A stretch of DNA of 50,288 bases from Prevotella sp. (GTDB lineage: Bacteria > Bacteroidota > Bacteroidia > Bacteroidales > Bacteroidaceae): the NCBI GenBank assembly GCA_024681705.1, contig JAILAI010000292.1:1-50288 (forward strand). The letters are read 5' to 3'. Of the stretch, positions 18,401 to 25,522 are shown one piece after another. The translations under genes and the position numbers were made by a program. The notes beneath the pieces are model-generated. The model did not search any database. It had not been told where the DNA came from and saw only the letters and a list, made by a program, of their open reading frames with translations. How positions within the stretch are numbered: position 1 is the stretch's first letter; every line of letters starts with the position of its first letter.

Positions 18401-18528
18401 TCGCCAGTGGCATCTTTCACATGGCCCTTCACAGTCATCTGCTGTGCAAAGGCCCCTACCGAAAGGAAGAGCCCTAACAAGAGGGTCAACATCCTCAGCG
18501 GTAATTGCATGTTTACCTGCTTCATCAT
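15475..18528 (-). CDS. susC: SusC-family TonB-dependent transporter
   Basis: A 1017-residue outer-membrane transporter. It has a signal peptide ending SVGAFAQ, a carboxypeptidase-regulatory-like domain (VKGHVKDATGEPIIGATIRV, about 30-105), and a TonB box region around VIGEVVVIGYG. The plug contains ISGKIAGVNV, STIRIRGGSSL, NDPLIVIDGL and the SusC signature FTVLKDASATAIYGSRGSNG. A 22-strand barrel follows, ending in aromatic FTIQCGLTLNF. It imports oligosaccharides, here probably maltodextrins given the SusD/E/F partners, driven by TonB. It is the first gene of the operon, downstream of a good promoter (18595-18625) and divergent from the LacI gene. Confidence 0.95.
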   Translation of the reverse strand: MMKQVNMQLPLRMLTLLLGLFLSVGAFAQQMTVKGHVKDATGEPIIGATIRVTGTQTGVVSDFDGNFQIQASQGQTLSVTYVGYQTATVAAAPNVVVTLQDDQAVIGEVVVIGYGVAKKNDLTGSVTAIKPDEKNHGLITSAQEMISGKIAGVNVTSDGGTPGGSSTIRIRGGSSLHASNDPLIVIDGLAMDRQGVKGAPNALSMVNPNDIESFTVLKDASATAIYGSRGSNGVIIITTKKGRVGQAPKVSYNGNVSYSVKRNKLDVLDANEYRSFIKSYYGAESAAAGLLGNANTDWQEEIFHSAVSSDHNITVQGGLKNMPYRFSSGYTDQNGILKTSNFQRTTASLTLNPSLLDDHLKFNINGKFMYSHNRYANTGAIGEAVRFDPTQPVTSTDPLFKDFRGYWQWGGDGSGYNDNTVSRAIIATGPGKNPVAMLNERNDRANSYDYMGNVEVDYQIHGFEDLRLHANASGDWANGKQDTDYAPWGSSNFYYGNSGFSKENKYNLTFSAYAQYYKDFLKTQHFDIMGGYEWSHNKYWGNSAYKSLYPMTYGSSTNDPELTKLRGTPFKESSSEWKQESYLVSFFGRANYIAFDRYMITATVRRDGSSRFFDHWATFPSVALGWKISEEPFLKNANWLEELKLRLGWGKTGQQDGIGNYNYFASYNVNTTSVDGRYPISGVNDSGLLYRPDAYNKNLKWETTTTSNIGLDFALFRNRVSGSVDYYYRKTTDLINDATVSAGSNFRNQVRSNIGSLENKGIEASLTVRPIQTETVQWELTANFTWNKNEITELTGEGDIIMTGGISAGTGNQVQAHAVGHPAFSYYVFQQVYDKNGKPLEGIYVDRNADGVINDADRYFYKSPAAPYTAGLSTRLQVKNWDLGFGLRASFDNYNYWDRGAGFSNIAMRYDASFNYLQNVIPQAVKNGWTTYDYVKTDYFVRNASFLKCDNITLGYSFEDLFKAGNYNGLTGRIYLAATNVFTITKYDGLDPEVFGGIDNEIYPRPFTIQCGLTLNF

Positions 18529-18594
18529 TACATTTTTAGTTAGTTAATATTGTTAATTCAGTTGTTGTTTCTGCTTTATTAGGAAAATCCGATG

Positions 18595-18625
18595 CAAAGT
18601 TAGAATATTTTTGCATAGTCCGACA
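18595..18625 (-). promoter_or_regulatory. Predicted susC promoter
   Basis: On the minus strand: TTG (18623-18625), a 20 bp spacer, then TAACTTTG (18595-18602), a perfect TAnnTTTG box. The start codon is 66 bp downstream, leaving a leader of roughly 60 nucleotides. Confidence 0.72.
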
Positions 18626-18658
18626 ATTATTTTTTATATTTTCACGTTAGTATAATAC

Positions 18659-18670
18659 GCAAACGTTTGC
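18659..18670. promoter_or_regulatory. LacI-family operator-like palindrome
   Basis: GCAAACGTTTGC is a perfect 12 bp palindrome with the central CG typical of LacI/GalR operators. It lies in the divergent region between susC and the LacI gene. Its centre is about 66 bp upstream of the middle of the susC -7 box and about 66 bp upstream of the lacI -7 box. It overlaps neither core promoter, which suits activation better than simple blocking of RNA polymerase. Confidence 0.72.
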
Positions 18671-18726
18671 ACGTTTATTTGGCTATAATAATATAAGGTA
18701 TTCGCGCGCGCAAAAAAAGTTTGCAC

Positions 18727-18734
18727 TATCTTTG
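18727..18734 (+). promoter_or_regulatory. Predicted -7 box of the LacI-family gene
   Basis: TATCTTTG matches TAnnTTTG and lies 53 bp upstream of the start codon at 18788. No clear -33 element sits at the normal distance. Confidence 0.55.
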
Positions 18735-18787
18735 CATGGTGAAAGAACAAAAACTGTTGTATTGATAAATAAAAACCGGAAATCACT

Positions 18788-19798
18788 ATGATGACAATGA
18801 AGGACATAGCCCGTGAGCTGGGCACATCGGTGGCTACGGTGTCGAGGGCACTGGCCGACTCGCCGCGCATCTCGGAAGAGCGGCGGCGGCAGATACAGCA
18901 GTATGCACGTGAGCACAACTTCACACCGAATGTACTGGCAGAATCACTGCGCCACTCGAAGGTGAAGCCGATGAAGGTCATTGGTGTCATCGTGCCCGAG
19001 CTGGTGCACTACTACTTCTCTACCATCCTGAAGGGCATAGAGGAGGAGGCCGAACAGCACGGCTACCGCATCATGGTGGCACAGAGCGGCGAGAAGTATG
19101 AGCAGGAGGTAAGACTCTGCCAGTCGTTCTTCGAGAACAAGGTGTGCGGCATCATCGTCTCGCAGGCTAAGGACACTCAGCGCTACGAGCACTTCGAAAG
19201 ACTCATCGACGCCGGCGTGCCCCTGGTGTTCTACGACCGCATCTGTACAGGCGTGAACGCCAGCCGCGTGGTGGTCGACGACTATATGGGAGCCTACAAC
19301 GCCGTGAGCTATCTCATCCAGACGGGCTGCCGCCACATCGCCTACTACGGTTCGCAGATGAACCTGGAAATATCGAAGAACCGCTTCAACGGCTACAAGG
19401 ACGCATTGCTGAAGCACGGACTGCCTTTCGACATTCGGATGACACGCTACTGCGACAACCGCCGCGACGCTGAGCTGATCACACCCGACATGTTCGACGG
19501 CGACCAGTATCCCGACGCCTTCTTCGCCGTGAACGACGACACGGCCATCGGCATCCTCTACACCGTGAAGCACATGGGACTGCGCGTGCCCGAGGACATC
19601 AGCATCTGCGGATTCACCAACGGCGAGCGAGCCATGGCCTGCGACCCCATGCTCACCACCGTCGAGCAGCGCGGCGTGCGCGTGGGCGAGGAGGCCGCCA
19701 ACGTGCTCATCGGCCACGTCGAGGGCCGCATCCCACTAGACCACGTGGAGAAACGCATCGTCCGCACACGGCTCATCATCCGAGGGACATCACGGTGA
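18788..19798 (+). CDS. LacI-family transcriptional regulator of the sus locus
   Basis: A 336-residue regulator. The N-terminal helix-turn-helix reads MKDIARELGTSVATVSRALA, followed by the hinge helix region PNVLAESLRHSKVK, then a periplasmic-binding-protein-like sensor (VIGVIVPELVHYYFSTILKG through GVRVGEEAANVLIGHVEG). Alternative starts at 18791 and 18797 are possible. It should bind the palindrome at 18659-18670 and respond to a sugar from starch breakdown. It is divergent from susC-F and upstream of the MFS transporter. Bacteroides thetaiotaomicron uses the unrelated SusR for the same job, so a LacI-type controller is a real difference, though known from other Bacteroidetes. Confidence 0.92.
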   Translation: MMTMKDIARELGTSVATVSRALADSPRISEERRRQIQQYAREHNFTPNVLAESLRHSKVKPMKVIGVIVPELVHYYFSTILKGIEEEAEQHGYRIMVAQSGEKYEQEVRLCQSFFENKVCGIIVSQAKDTQRYEHFERLIDAGVPLVFYDRICTGVNASRVVVDDYMGAYNAVSYLIQTGCRHIAYYGSQMNLEISKNRFNGYKDALLKHGLPFDIRMTRYCDNRRDAELITPDMFDGDQYPDAFFAVNDDTAIGILYTVKHMGLRVPEDISICGFTNGERAMACDPMLTTVEQRGVRVGEEAANVLIGHVEGRIPLDHVEKRIVRTRLIIRGTSR

Positions 19799-19815
19799 GC
19801 CTCGGACATCGAAAG

Positions 19816-20090
19816 CCACGGTTTAACACGGTTGGACACGGTGAGACTTGGACTTGGGGGCCACGGTTTTACACGGTTGGACACGGTTTGAGGATGTGAG
19901 GACACCACAGTTGGACACGGTGAGACTTGGATTTGGGGGCCACGGTTTTACACGGTTGGACACGGTTTGAGGATGTGAGGACACCACGGTTGGACATGGT
20001 GAGACTTGGATTTGGGGGCCACGGTTTTACACGGTTGGACACGGTTTGAGGATGTGAAGGCACCACGGTTTAACACGGTTGGACATAGTT
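19816..20090 (+). repeat. 79 bp tandem array with 10-bp-spaced ACGGT words
   Basis: The word GAGACTTGG recurs at 19843, 19922 and 20001, an exact 79 bp period. Inside each unit ACGGT occurs in runs 10 bp apart, for example at 19818/19828/19838, 19863/19873/19883, 19942/19952/19962 and 20021/20031/20041, with runs separated by 24-25 bp. The array lies between the LacI gene and the GxxExxY gene. The minus strand carries open frames through it only because of the repeat. Confidence 0.88.
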
Positions 20091-20124
20091 TTAATATCGT
20101 TTTCTATAATAAAAAATATAAGAA

Positions 20125-20517
20125 ATGCTGATATACCAGGAATTGAGTGATAAGATTCTGAAAGCTTATAACAATGTGCTGAACACGCTGGGTAAAGGAC
20201 TGGCGGAAAAGGTCTACGAGAATGCACTTTGTATAGAGTTCGACGAAATGGGTATCCCTTATGAGCGCCAGAAACCGCTTGTAGTGGAATACAAAGGACA
20301 AATCGTGGGTAATTATGTTGCTGACATCTTTGTAGATGGAAAAATCATCGTGGAGCTGAAAGCTGTACCTGCTATTACACGCGAACATATAGCCCAAACG
20401 TTGAACTATGTCAACCTTACCCACAGCAAGCTAGGCTATATCCTAAATTTCAGCCAGCAAGAAGGTCGCGGTTTCCAGCGTCTTCTAGGTCAGGCTGCCA
20501 AAGGAATTGAGCAATAA
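20125..20517 (+). CDS. GxxExxY protein (PD-(D/E)XK nuclease-like)
   Basis: A 130-residue protein. GLAEKVY (residues 25-31) is the signature that names the GxxExxY family, and D67 (NYVADIFVDG) with E77-L-K79 (IIVELKA) gives the D...ExK arrangement of PD-(D/E)XK nuclease folds. Biochemical function in this family is not established to my knowledge. The gene is complete, and lies between the 79 bp array and a second array at 20519-20848 that carries the same phased word in opposite orientation. Its codon use is more AT-rich than the flanking LacI and MFS genes, suggesting an inserted module. Confidence 0.88.
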   Translation: MLIYQELSDKILKAYNNVLNTLGKGLAEKVYENALCIEFDEMGIPYERQKPLVVEYKGQIVGNYVADIFVDGKIIVELKAVPAITREHIAQTLNYVNLTHSKLGYILNFSQQEGRGFQRLLGQAAKGIEQ

Positions 20518-20518
20518 C

Positions 20519-20848
20519 TAGAATAACCGTACAAAACCATGACAAAAAAACTAGAATTACCGTACAAAACCGTGTATAACCGTGGCAAAAAAAACTAGAA
20601 TAACCGTGCCCAACCGGGTAAAACCGTGGCAAAAAAACTAGAATAACCGTATAAAACCGTGCATAACCGTGGCAAAAAAAACTAAAATAACCGTACAAAA
20701 CCGTGGCACTACCGTGGCAAAAAAGAGAATAACCGTACAAAACCGTGCATAACCGTGGCAAAAAAAAGAGAATAACCGTACAAAACCGTGAAAACCGTGG
20801 CAAAAAAATAGAACAACCGGGTAAAACCGTGGCAACAAAAACAAACCG
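20519..20848 (+). repeat. Tandem array with 10-bp-spaced ACCGT words
   Basis: About eight units of 31-46 bp begin at CTAGAATAACCGT or variants (20519, 20550, 20596, 20638, 20682, 20725, 20768, 20808) and end in GGCAAAAAA. Within units ACCGT recurs every 10 bp, for example 20559/20569/20579. ACCGT is the reverse complement of ACGGT, the phased word of the array at 19816-20090, so the two arrays face each other across the GxxExxY gene. The array reaches to within a few bases of the MFS start codon. Confidence 0.85.
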
Positions 20849-20851
20849 TAT

Positions 20852-22153
20852 ATGAAACAGAAACCTGATTTATCGTTTTGGAAGCTCTGGAACCTGAGCT
20901 TCGGATTCTTCGGAGTGCAGATAGCCTACGCACTCCAGAGTGCTAACATCTCGCGCATCTTCCGCACCCTCGGTGCCGACCCGCACGACCTGAGCTTCTT
21001 CTGGATCCTGCCCCCGCTGATGGGCATCCTCGTGCAGCCCATCATCGGCACCCTCAGCGACCGCACATGGACACGCTTCGGCCGCCGCATCCCCTACCTC
21101 TTCATCGGCGCTACGATGGCCGTGGCCGTGATGTGCCTGCTGCCCAACAGCGGCTCGCTGGGTCTGAGCATCTCGGCAGTGATGATTTTCGGACTGCTGA
21201 TGCTCATGCTCCTCGACACGAGCATCAACATGGCCATGCAGCCATTTAAGATGATGGTGGGCGACATGGTGAACGAGCGGCAGAAGGGCAAGGCATACAG
21301 CATCCAGTCGTTCCTGTGCAACGCTGGCAGCGTCGTGGGCTTCATCTTCCCCTTCGTCTTCACCTGGATAGGCGTGAGCAACACTGCCCCTGAGGGTGTC
21401 GTGCCCGACTCCGTCATCTGGTCATTCTACGTCGGCGCCGCCATCCTCATTCTCTGCGTCATCTACACCACGATGAAGGTGAAGGAGTGGCCACCCCAGG
21501 AGTATCTGGAGTATAATCCTGTGTCGGAAGAGAATGACACCAAGGCCAACTGGTTTGTGCTGCTGAAGAATGCCCCTGCTGCCTTCTGGCGTATCGGACT
21601 GGTGCAGTTCTTCTGCTGGGCCGGCATGCTCTACATGTGGACCTACGTCGTCGACGCCGTGTCGCTCACCGTCTGGGGCACTGCCGACTCTAAGACGGCA
21701 GCCTATCAGGACGCCGGCAACTGGACGGGTGTGCTCTATGCCATCCAGGCCATGGGCAGCGTCGTCTGGGCCACGCTCATTCCCCGTTTCGGCAACATCA
21801 AGCGCGCCTACTTCGTCAGTCTGCTGCTAGGTGGACTGGGCTTTGCCCTCATCCCCTTCTGCCCCGACCAGTATATGCAGATTCTGCCCTTCCTGCTCAT
21901 CGGCTGCGGCTGGGCTGCCATGCTCGCCTGCCCGTTCACGCTGGTCACCAATGCCCTGCAGGGCTACGGCCACATGGGTGCCTATCTGGGCCTCTTCAAC
22001 GGCACTATCTGCCTGCCGCAGATTGTGGCAGCTATCCTCGGCGGCACCATCTTGAAGCTCATCGGCAGCTCGCAGTCATCGATGATGTTCGTTGCTGCCG
22101 CCCTCTTCATCATCGGCTCCCTCTGCGTCTTCGGCATCAAGACCAAGAAGTAG
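20852..22153 (+). CDS. MFS sugar transporter (SLC45/GPH-like), probable maltose transporter
   Basis: A 433-residue inner-membrane protein with about 12 hydrophobic segments. The N-terminus (LSFWKLWNLSFGFFGVQIAYAL) and the loop GTLSDRTWTRFGRRIPY between helices 2 and 3 mark the sugar:cation symporter branch related to SLC45 proteins. It should move maltose or maltodextrin from periplasm to cytoplasm, completing the pathway opened by SusC. The substrate is inferred from the sus neighbourhood. It is separated from the LacI gene by the repeat arrays and the GxxExxY gene, and ends in a strong hairpin. The start at 20852 is the only good one. Confidence 0.88.
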   Translation: MKQKPDLSFWKLWNLSFGFFGVQIAYALQSANISRIFRTLGADPHDLSFFWILPPLMGILVQPIIGTLSDRTWTRFGRRIPYLFIGATMAVAVMCLLPNSGSLGLSISAVMIFGLLMLMLLDTSINMAMQPFKMMVGDMVNERQKGKAYSIQSFLCNAGSVVGFIFPFVFTWIGVSNTAPEGVVPDSVIWSFYVGAAILILCVIYTTMKVKEWPPQEYLEYNPVSEENDTKANWFVLLKNAPAAFWRIGLVQFFCWAGMLYMWTYVVDAVSLTVWGTADSKTAAYQDAGNWTGVLYAIQAMGSVVWATLIPRFGNIKRAYFVSLLLGGLGFALIPFCPDQYMQILPFLLIGCGWAAMLACPFTLVTNALQGYGHMGAYLGLFNGTICLPQIVAAILGGTILKLIGSSQSSMMFVAAALFIIGSLCVFGIKTKK

Positions 22154-22165
22154 AATGCATCATAC

Positions 22166-22210
22166 GATGCGCCCACTTCTCCCGTGAGAAGTGGGCGCAT
22201 CGTTATTGTT
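22166..22210 (+). terminator. Terminator after the MFS gene
   Basis: A perfect 16 bp stem (GATGCGCCCACTTCTC, 22166-22181, and its complement 22186-22201) with a CCGT loop is followed by GTTATTGTT. It lies between converging genes and may serve both directions. Confidence 0.8.
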
Positions 22211-22231
22211 CACCCCAACTAGGAAGTAGCT

Positions 22232-23317
22232 CTAGAACAGCTTGTCGAGCAGCTCATAGAACTCAGGGCTCTCACCGACGACCGTCTTCACCACCTTGCC
22301 CTCGGGATCGATGATGATTTTCGTGGGGAAGCCACTGATGAAGTAGTCGGTAGGTACCGTCGACTCTTTGGGTACAAAGACGTGCTTCCAAGGCAGCTCG
22401 TTTTCGGCGACGGCCTTCTTCCACTTCTCCTCAGTGTCGTTGCAGTCCATGCCGAGTATCTCCAGCTTGTCCTTGTACTTCTCGTAGTACACCTTCATGT
22501 CGGGGAAGCCCTTGATGCACCATCCGCACCATGAACCCCAGAAATCGAGCACGAGGTACTTGCCGCGCAGCGACGACAGTGCGAGAGGCTTGCCGTTGAT
22601 GTCGTTCAGCGTGAAGTCGGGGGCTTCGGCGCCTGGCTCGAGCACCTTATTCTCTATCTCCTTCTGCTTCAAATATTCCTTCACCTCCTCCAACTGATGG
22701 TCGATATAGGCTTTCATCCTGCCGTTACGAACCTCCGGCGACAGCAGGGCGAGCGTCTCGTCGACATGGTCGGGATCATGGCTGGCCACCGAGGCGATGA
22801 GCGTGGCAGAAATCTCTTCTCCAGCATGAGCCTTGATGAAGTCGATGGCAGGCTGGGCATCATCTGTCTCCTCCGTCTTGCTGACGATGGTGCTGACCTC
22901 TGTGTAATGCTTGTAGAACTCCGAGCCGCTGAAAGTGAGGCCGTCGGCAGGCTTCTCATCATCGCAGAATCCCTCAGCTGTCAGCACTTCGCCAGGCACT
23001 GCTTCAACCAAGAAACTGTAGCCACCTTCTCCCCGCAGCAGCGACGGTGTGAGGAAAAGGAAAGCCTTCACCTCCGTCAAGTCTGTCGTAAACTTGAAAA
23101 CGCCATTCTCTTTCACCAACGTGTTACTGTTGTGAAGATCGTCAGTAGAAAACACATAGAGCGAATCCCCGGGATTCGACAGTTTGGCCTCAATAGTCCA
23201 TTTACCCGGTTCACCTTTTCTCCCCTGGGTGCAACTGCTCATCATACTGCTGACGGCAAGGATGGTGGCCAGCATCATCACCGGCGCCACCATAGCAAAC
23301 ATTCTCATTTTTCTCAT
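22232..23317 (-). CDS. TlpA-like thiol-disulfide oxidoreductase lipoprotein
   Basis: A 361-residue lipoprotein. The start at 23317 (MRKMRMFAMV) gives a signal peptide ending SSMMSSC; an upstream in-frame ATG (23389) would place 24 unlikely residues before it. Residues ~30-130 resemble the DUF4369 domain often fused to thioredoxins in Bacteroidetes. The C-terminal 140 residues are a TlpA/AhpC-type thioredoxin fold, with GKYLVLDFWGSWCGWC holding the CxxC at about 264-267 and the cis-Pro region SGFPTKIIID. It should reduce disulfides in the periplasm, possibly for cytochrome c maturation, given the ResB/CcsA genes that diverge from it. Confidence 0.88.
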   Translation of the reverse strand: MRKMRMFAMVAPVMMLATILAVSSMMSSCTQGRKGEPGKWTIEAKLSNPGDSLYVFSTDDLHNSNTLVKENGVFKFTTDLTEVKAFLFLTPSLLRGEGGYSFLVEAVPGEVLTAEGFCDDEKPADGLTFSGSEFYKHYTEVSTIVSKTEETDDAQPAIDFIKAHAGEEISATLIASVASHDPDHVDETLALLSPEVRNGRMKAYIDHQLEEVKEYLKQKEIENKVLEPGAEAPDFTLNDINGKPLALSSLRGKYLVLDFWGSWCGWCIKGFPDMKVYYEKYKDKLEILGMDCNDTEEKWKKAVAENELPWKHVFVPKESTVPTDYFISGFPTKIIIDPEGKVVKTVVGESPEFYELLDKLF

Positions 23318-23349
23318 AGTTATAATGTTTAGTTTTATGGAATCATGTG

Positions 23350-23357
23350 CAAAGGTA
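23350..23357 (-). promoter_or_regulatory. Predicted -7 box of the TlpA-like gene
   Basis: The minus strand reads TACCTTTG, matching TAnnTTTG, 33 bp upstream of the start codon. No clear -33 element. Confidence 0.5.
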
Positions 23358-23550
23358 GTTATTTTTTCTGATTCCACCGCCAGACACACACAAAAATAAT
23401 TCCCCCATTCACTTTTTTTCAGTCTTCAGCCTCGGCCGATAACAGCTCAGTACCTATAATTTAGGCAACGATATAGCCATTGGCCTATATTTTTGCCTTA
23501 ATTTATGTTAAGTTTGCGAGTGCTATTCGGTGTGTTTTGTATTTTATTTG

Positions 23551-23558
23551 TAATTTTG
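23551..23558 (+). promoter_or_regulatory. Predicted -7 box for the resB-ccsA genes
   Basis: TAATTTTG lies about 100 bp upstream of the resB start codon, implying a leader of roughly 90 nucleotides. Upstream, at 23463-23477, is a fragment (GGCAACGATATAGCC) of the palindromic-element end seen at 1023 and 3229. Nothing else is seen in 23318-23656. Confidence 0.45.
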
Positions 23559-23656
23559 CGGTCAAACGCATAGGGACACGGCACCGCCGCATGCGAAGAG
23601 CCTGTTCTCTGCACGCGACTTGCACAAGTGCCGTGTTCCTAATCAAGTTTCAAAAT

Positions 23657-24610
23657 ATGTGGACTAAACCATACGGATTGCGCGAAGGCTTCCTCATCGG
23701 AGCGGGACTAATAGGGGCAGGAATTCTGCTCGAACTCAGCGTTGGCCCTGTTCGCTGGGATGCCTTCCACTGGCCAGTCAACGGGATGGTGCTGGCAGGG
23801 TTTCTGGTGCTCATTGCTGCCATCTTCCTGCTGCGGAAGAAGGTTCATGCCTTCCAGTTCATCGGCACCTACAAGGCCGCCATACCAGCCCTGGTCTATA
23901 CCGTCGTGCTGACCATCATCATGGGACTGACACGACAGACAAACCTCACCCCTACCCTCTCTCCGACCGGCGACGAAAGCTATACGGACGGTGGAGGTAT
24001 GTGGTTCAACCACATGCTGTCGTTCTGGCCCTTTGTGCTCATCTATGCCTATATCGCCGTCATTCTGGGGCAAGTCATCATTCGTCGCACGCTGCATTTT
24101 CGATGGAAGCGCGATATTCCCTTCTTGTTGAACCACCTCGGCCTCTTCCTCGCCATGACTACCGCCACGCTGGGCAATGCCGACCTGCAGCGGTTGAGGA
24201 TGATGGCGACGGAAGGGAAGCAGGAATGGCGGGCTATGGACGAACGGGGCATGATCCACGAGATGCCCATCGCCATCGAGCTGAAGAAGTTTACCATGGA
24301 GACCTACGACGACGGCTCGCCCAAGCGCTTTGCCTCCGACATCCATATCCTGACAAAGGAGGGCAAGAAGTACAAGGGCACGGTCGAAGTGAACAAGCCA
24401 GTGAAGGTCGACGGCTGGAAAATCTATCAATACGGCTACGACACGGAGATGGGATCCATGAGCCAGGCGTCCATACTCGAGCTGGTCAGCGACCCCTGGC
24501 TGCCGCTGGTCTATACCGGCATCTATATGATGCTGGCCGGTGCACTCTGCATGTTCGCGGGCTTCGCCCTGGTGAAGAGTGATGAGCGAAGAGTAAAGAG
24601 TGGAAAATGA
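23657..24610 (+). CDS. resB: Cytochrome c biogenesis protein ResB/Ccs1-like
   Basis: A 317-residue membrane protein. The start at 23657 (MWTKPYGLREG) is preferred; the open frame extends upstream to 23480, but that part is non-homologous and precedes the probable leader. It has four to five hydrophobic segments, with a periplasmic domain before the last one containing EMPIAIELKKFTMETYDDGS and WKIYQYGYDTEMG, a ResB-type signature. With CcsA it delivers and attaches heme to c-type cytochromes (system II). An insert-like segment, NLTPTLSPTGDES, is encoded by a C-rich dispersed-repeat-like stretch, and the last ~10 residues (SDERRVKSGK) also look repeat-derived. No nrfHA genes are next to it. Confidence 0.85.
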   Translation: MWTKPYGLREGFLIGAGLIGAGILLELSVGPVRWDAFHWPVNGMVLAGFLVLIAAIFLLRKKVHAFQFIGTYKAAIPALVYTVVLTIIMGLTRQTNLTPTLSPTGDESYTDGGGMWFNHMLSFWPFVLIYAYIAVILGQVIIRRTLHFRWKRDIPFLLNHLGLFLAMTTATLGNADLQRLRMMATEGKQEWRAMDERGMIHEMPIAIELKKFTMETYDDGSPKRFASDIHILTKEGKKYKGTVEVNKPVKVDGWKIYQYGYDTEMGSMSQASILELVSDPWLPLVYTGIYMMLAGALCMFAGFALVKSDERRVKSGK

Positions 24611-24646
24611 GAGGGAAATAGTGAATCGTAAACCATAAAATTCTAA

Positions 24647-25486
24647 ATGACATTGGGCTGGGAGCATTTCATATATTTTGCAATAACGGCGGTAGTGCTG
24701 TGGGCAATAGGAGCCGGGGCAGCTTGGAAAGAGAAAAGGGCAGTGGCCTATACGGCCACCATACTGGGACTGCTTGTCTTTTTTTCATTCATTCTTTCAA
24801 TGTGGGTGTCGCTGGAGCACCCGCCCCTCCGCACGATGGGCGAGACACGCCTGTGGTATTCGTTCTTCCTGCCGATGACCGGTATTATCGTCTATTCCCG
24901 CTGGAAATACAAGTGGATTCTTTCGTTCTCCACCGTCTTGTCCCTGGTGTTCATCTGTGTCAACCTCTTCAAGCCGGAAATCCATTCCAAGACGCTGATG
25001 CCTGCTTTGCAAAGCCCCTGGTTCGCCCCCCACGTCATCGTCTATATGTTTGCCTACGCGGTATTGGGCGCAGCCACGCTCATGGCGGTGTATCATCTTC
25101 TGCCCCCAAAGTTCTTGCTAAAGAAGGAAAGCAGGAATTCGAGCATGCCTGACAACAGCTCATCCCCCCAGACCCCTGACCTAGGTAGCTTAGACAACCT
25201 CGTCTCCGTCGGCCTTGCCTTTATGACCGTCGGCATGCTCTTCGGAGCCCTCTGGGCCAAGGAGGCATGGGGACATTATTGGGCCTGGGACCCGAAGGAG
25301 ACGTGGGCCGCCATCACGTGGTTCGCCTATCTCGTCTACATTCACGTACGCATTGCCCGACCGCGTTCGGTGAAGGCATCCCTCTGGATTTTGCTAGCCG
25401 CCTTCGTTCTATTGCAGATGTGCTGGTGGGGAATCAACTATCTGCCCGCGGCACAAGGCGCCAGCGTGCACACATATAATATGTAG
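24647..25486 (+). CDS. ccsA: Cytochrome c assembly protein CcsA/ResC
   Basis: A 279-residue protein with about eight membrane segments. The tryptophan-rich heme-handling motif WGHYWAWDPKETWAAITWF (WWD domain) is present, flanked by histidines expected to bind heme (for example EHPPL near residue 58 and the His in PHVIVYM). It carries heme across the inner membrane and, with ResB, ligates it to apocytochrome c. It starts 36 bp after resB, so the two form one unit. A polar stretch of about 25 residues (KKESRNSSMPDNSSS onward) sits in a loop before the WWD motif. Confidence 0.92.
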   Translation: MTLGWEHFIYFAITAVVLWAIGAGAAWKEKRAVAYTATILGLLVFFSFILSMWVSLEHPPLRTMGETRLWYSFFLPMTGIIVYSRWKYKWILSFSTVLSLVFICVNLFKPEIHSKTLMPALQSPWFAPHVIVYMFAYAVLGAATLMAVYHLLPPKFLLKKESRNSSMPDNSSSPQTPDLGSLDNLVSVGLAFMTVGMLFGALWAKEAWGHYWAWDPKETWAAITWFAYLVYIHVRIARPRSVKASLWILLAAFVLLQMCWWGINYLPAAQGASVHTYNM

Positions 25487-25522
25487 TGCGGTTGGAGAGT
25501 CGTAATATAGAAAGCCGAAGCT

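Noticed and set aside
19558..20227. Minus-strand frames with repeated SNRVKPW peptides
   Set aside because: Translations of the 79 bp DNA array; no start signal or domain.
20450..20933. Minus-strand frames rich in FCHG and YGYS through the ACCGT array
   Set aside because: Tandem-repeat artefact overlapping the GxxExxY and MFS genes.
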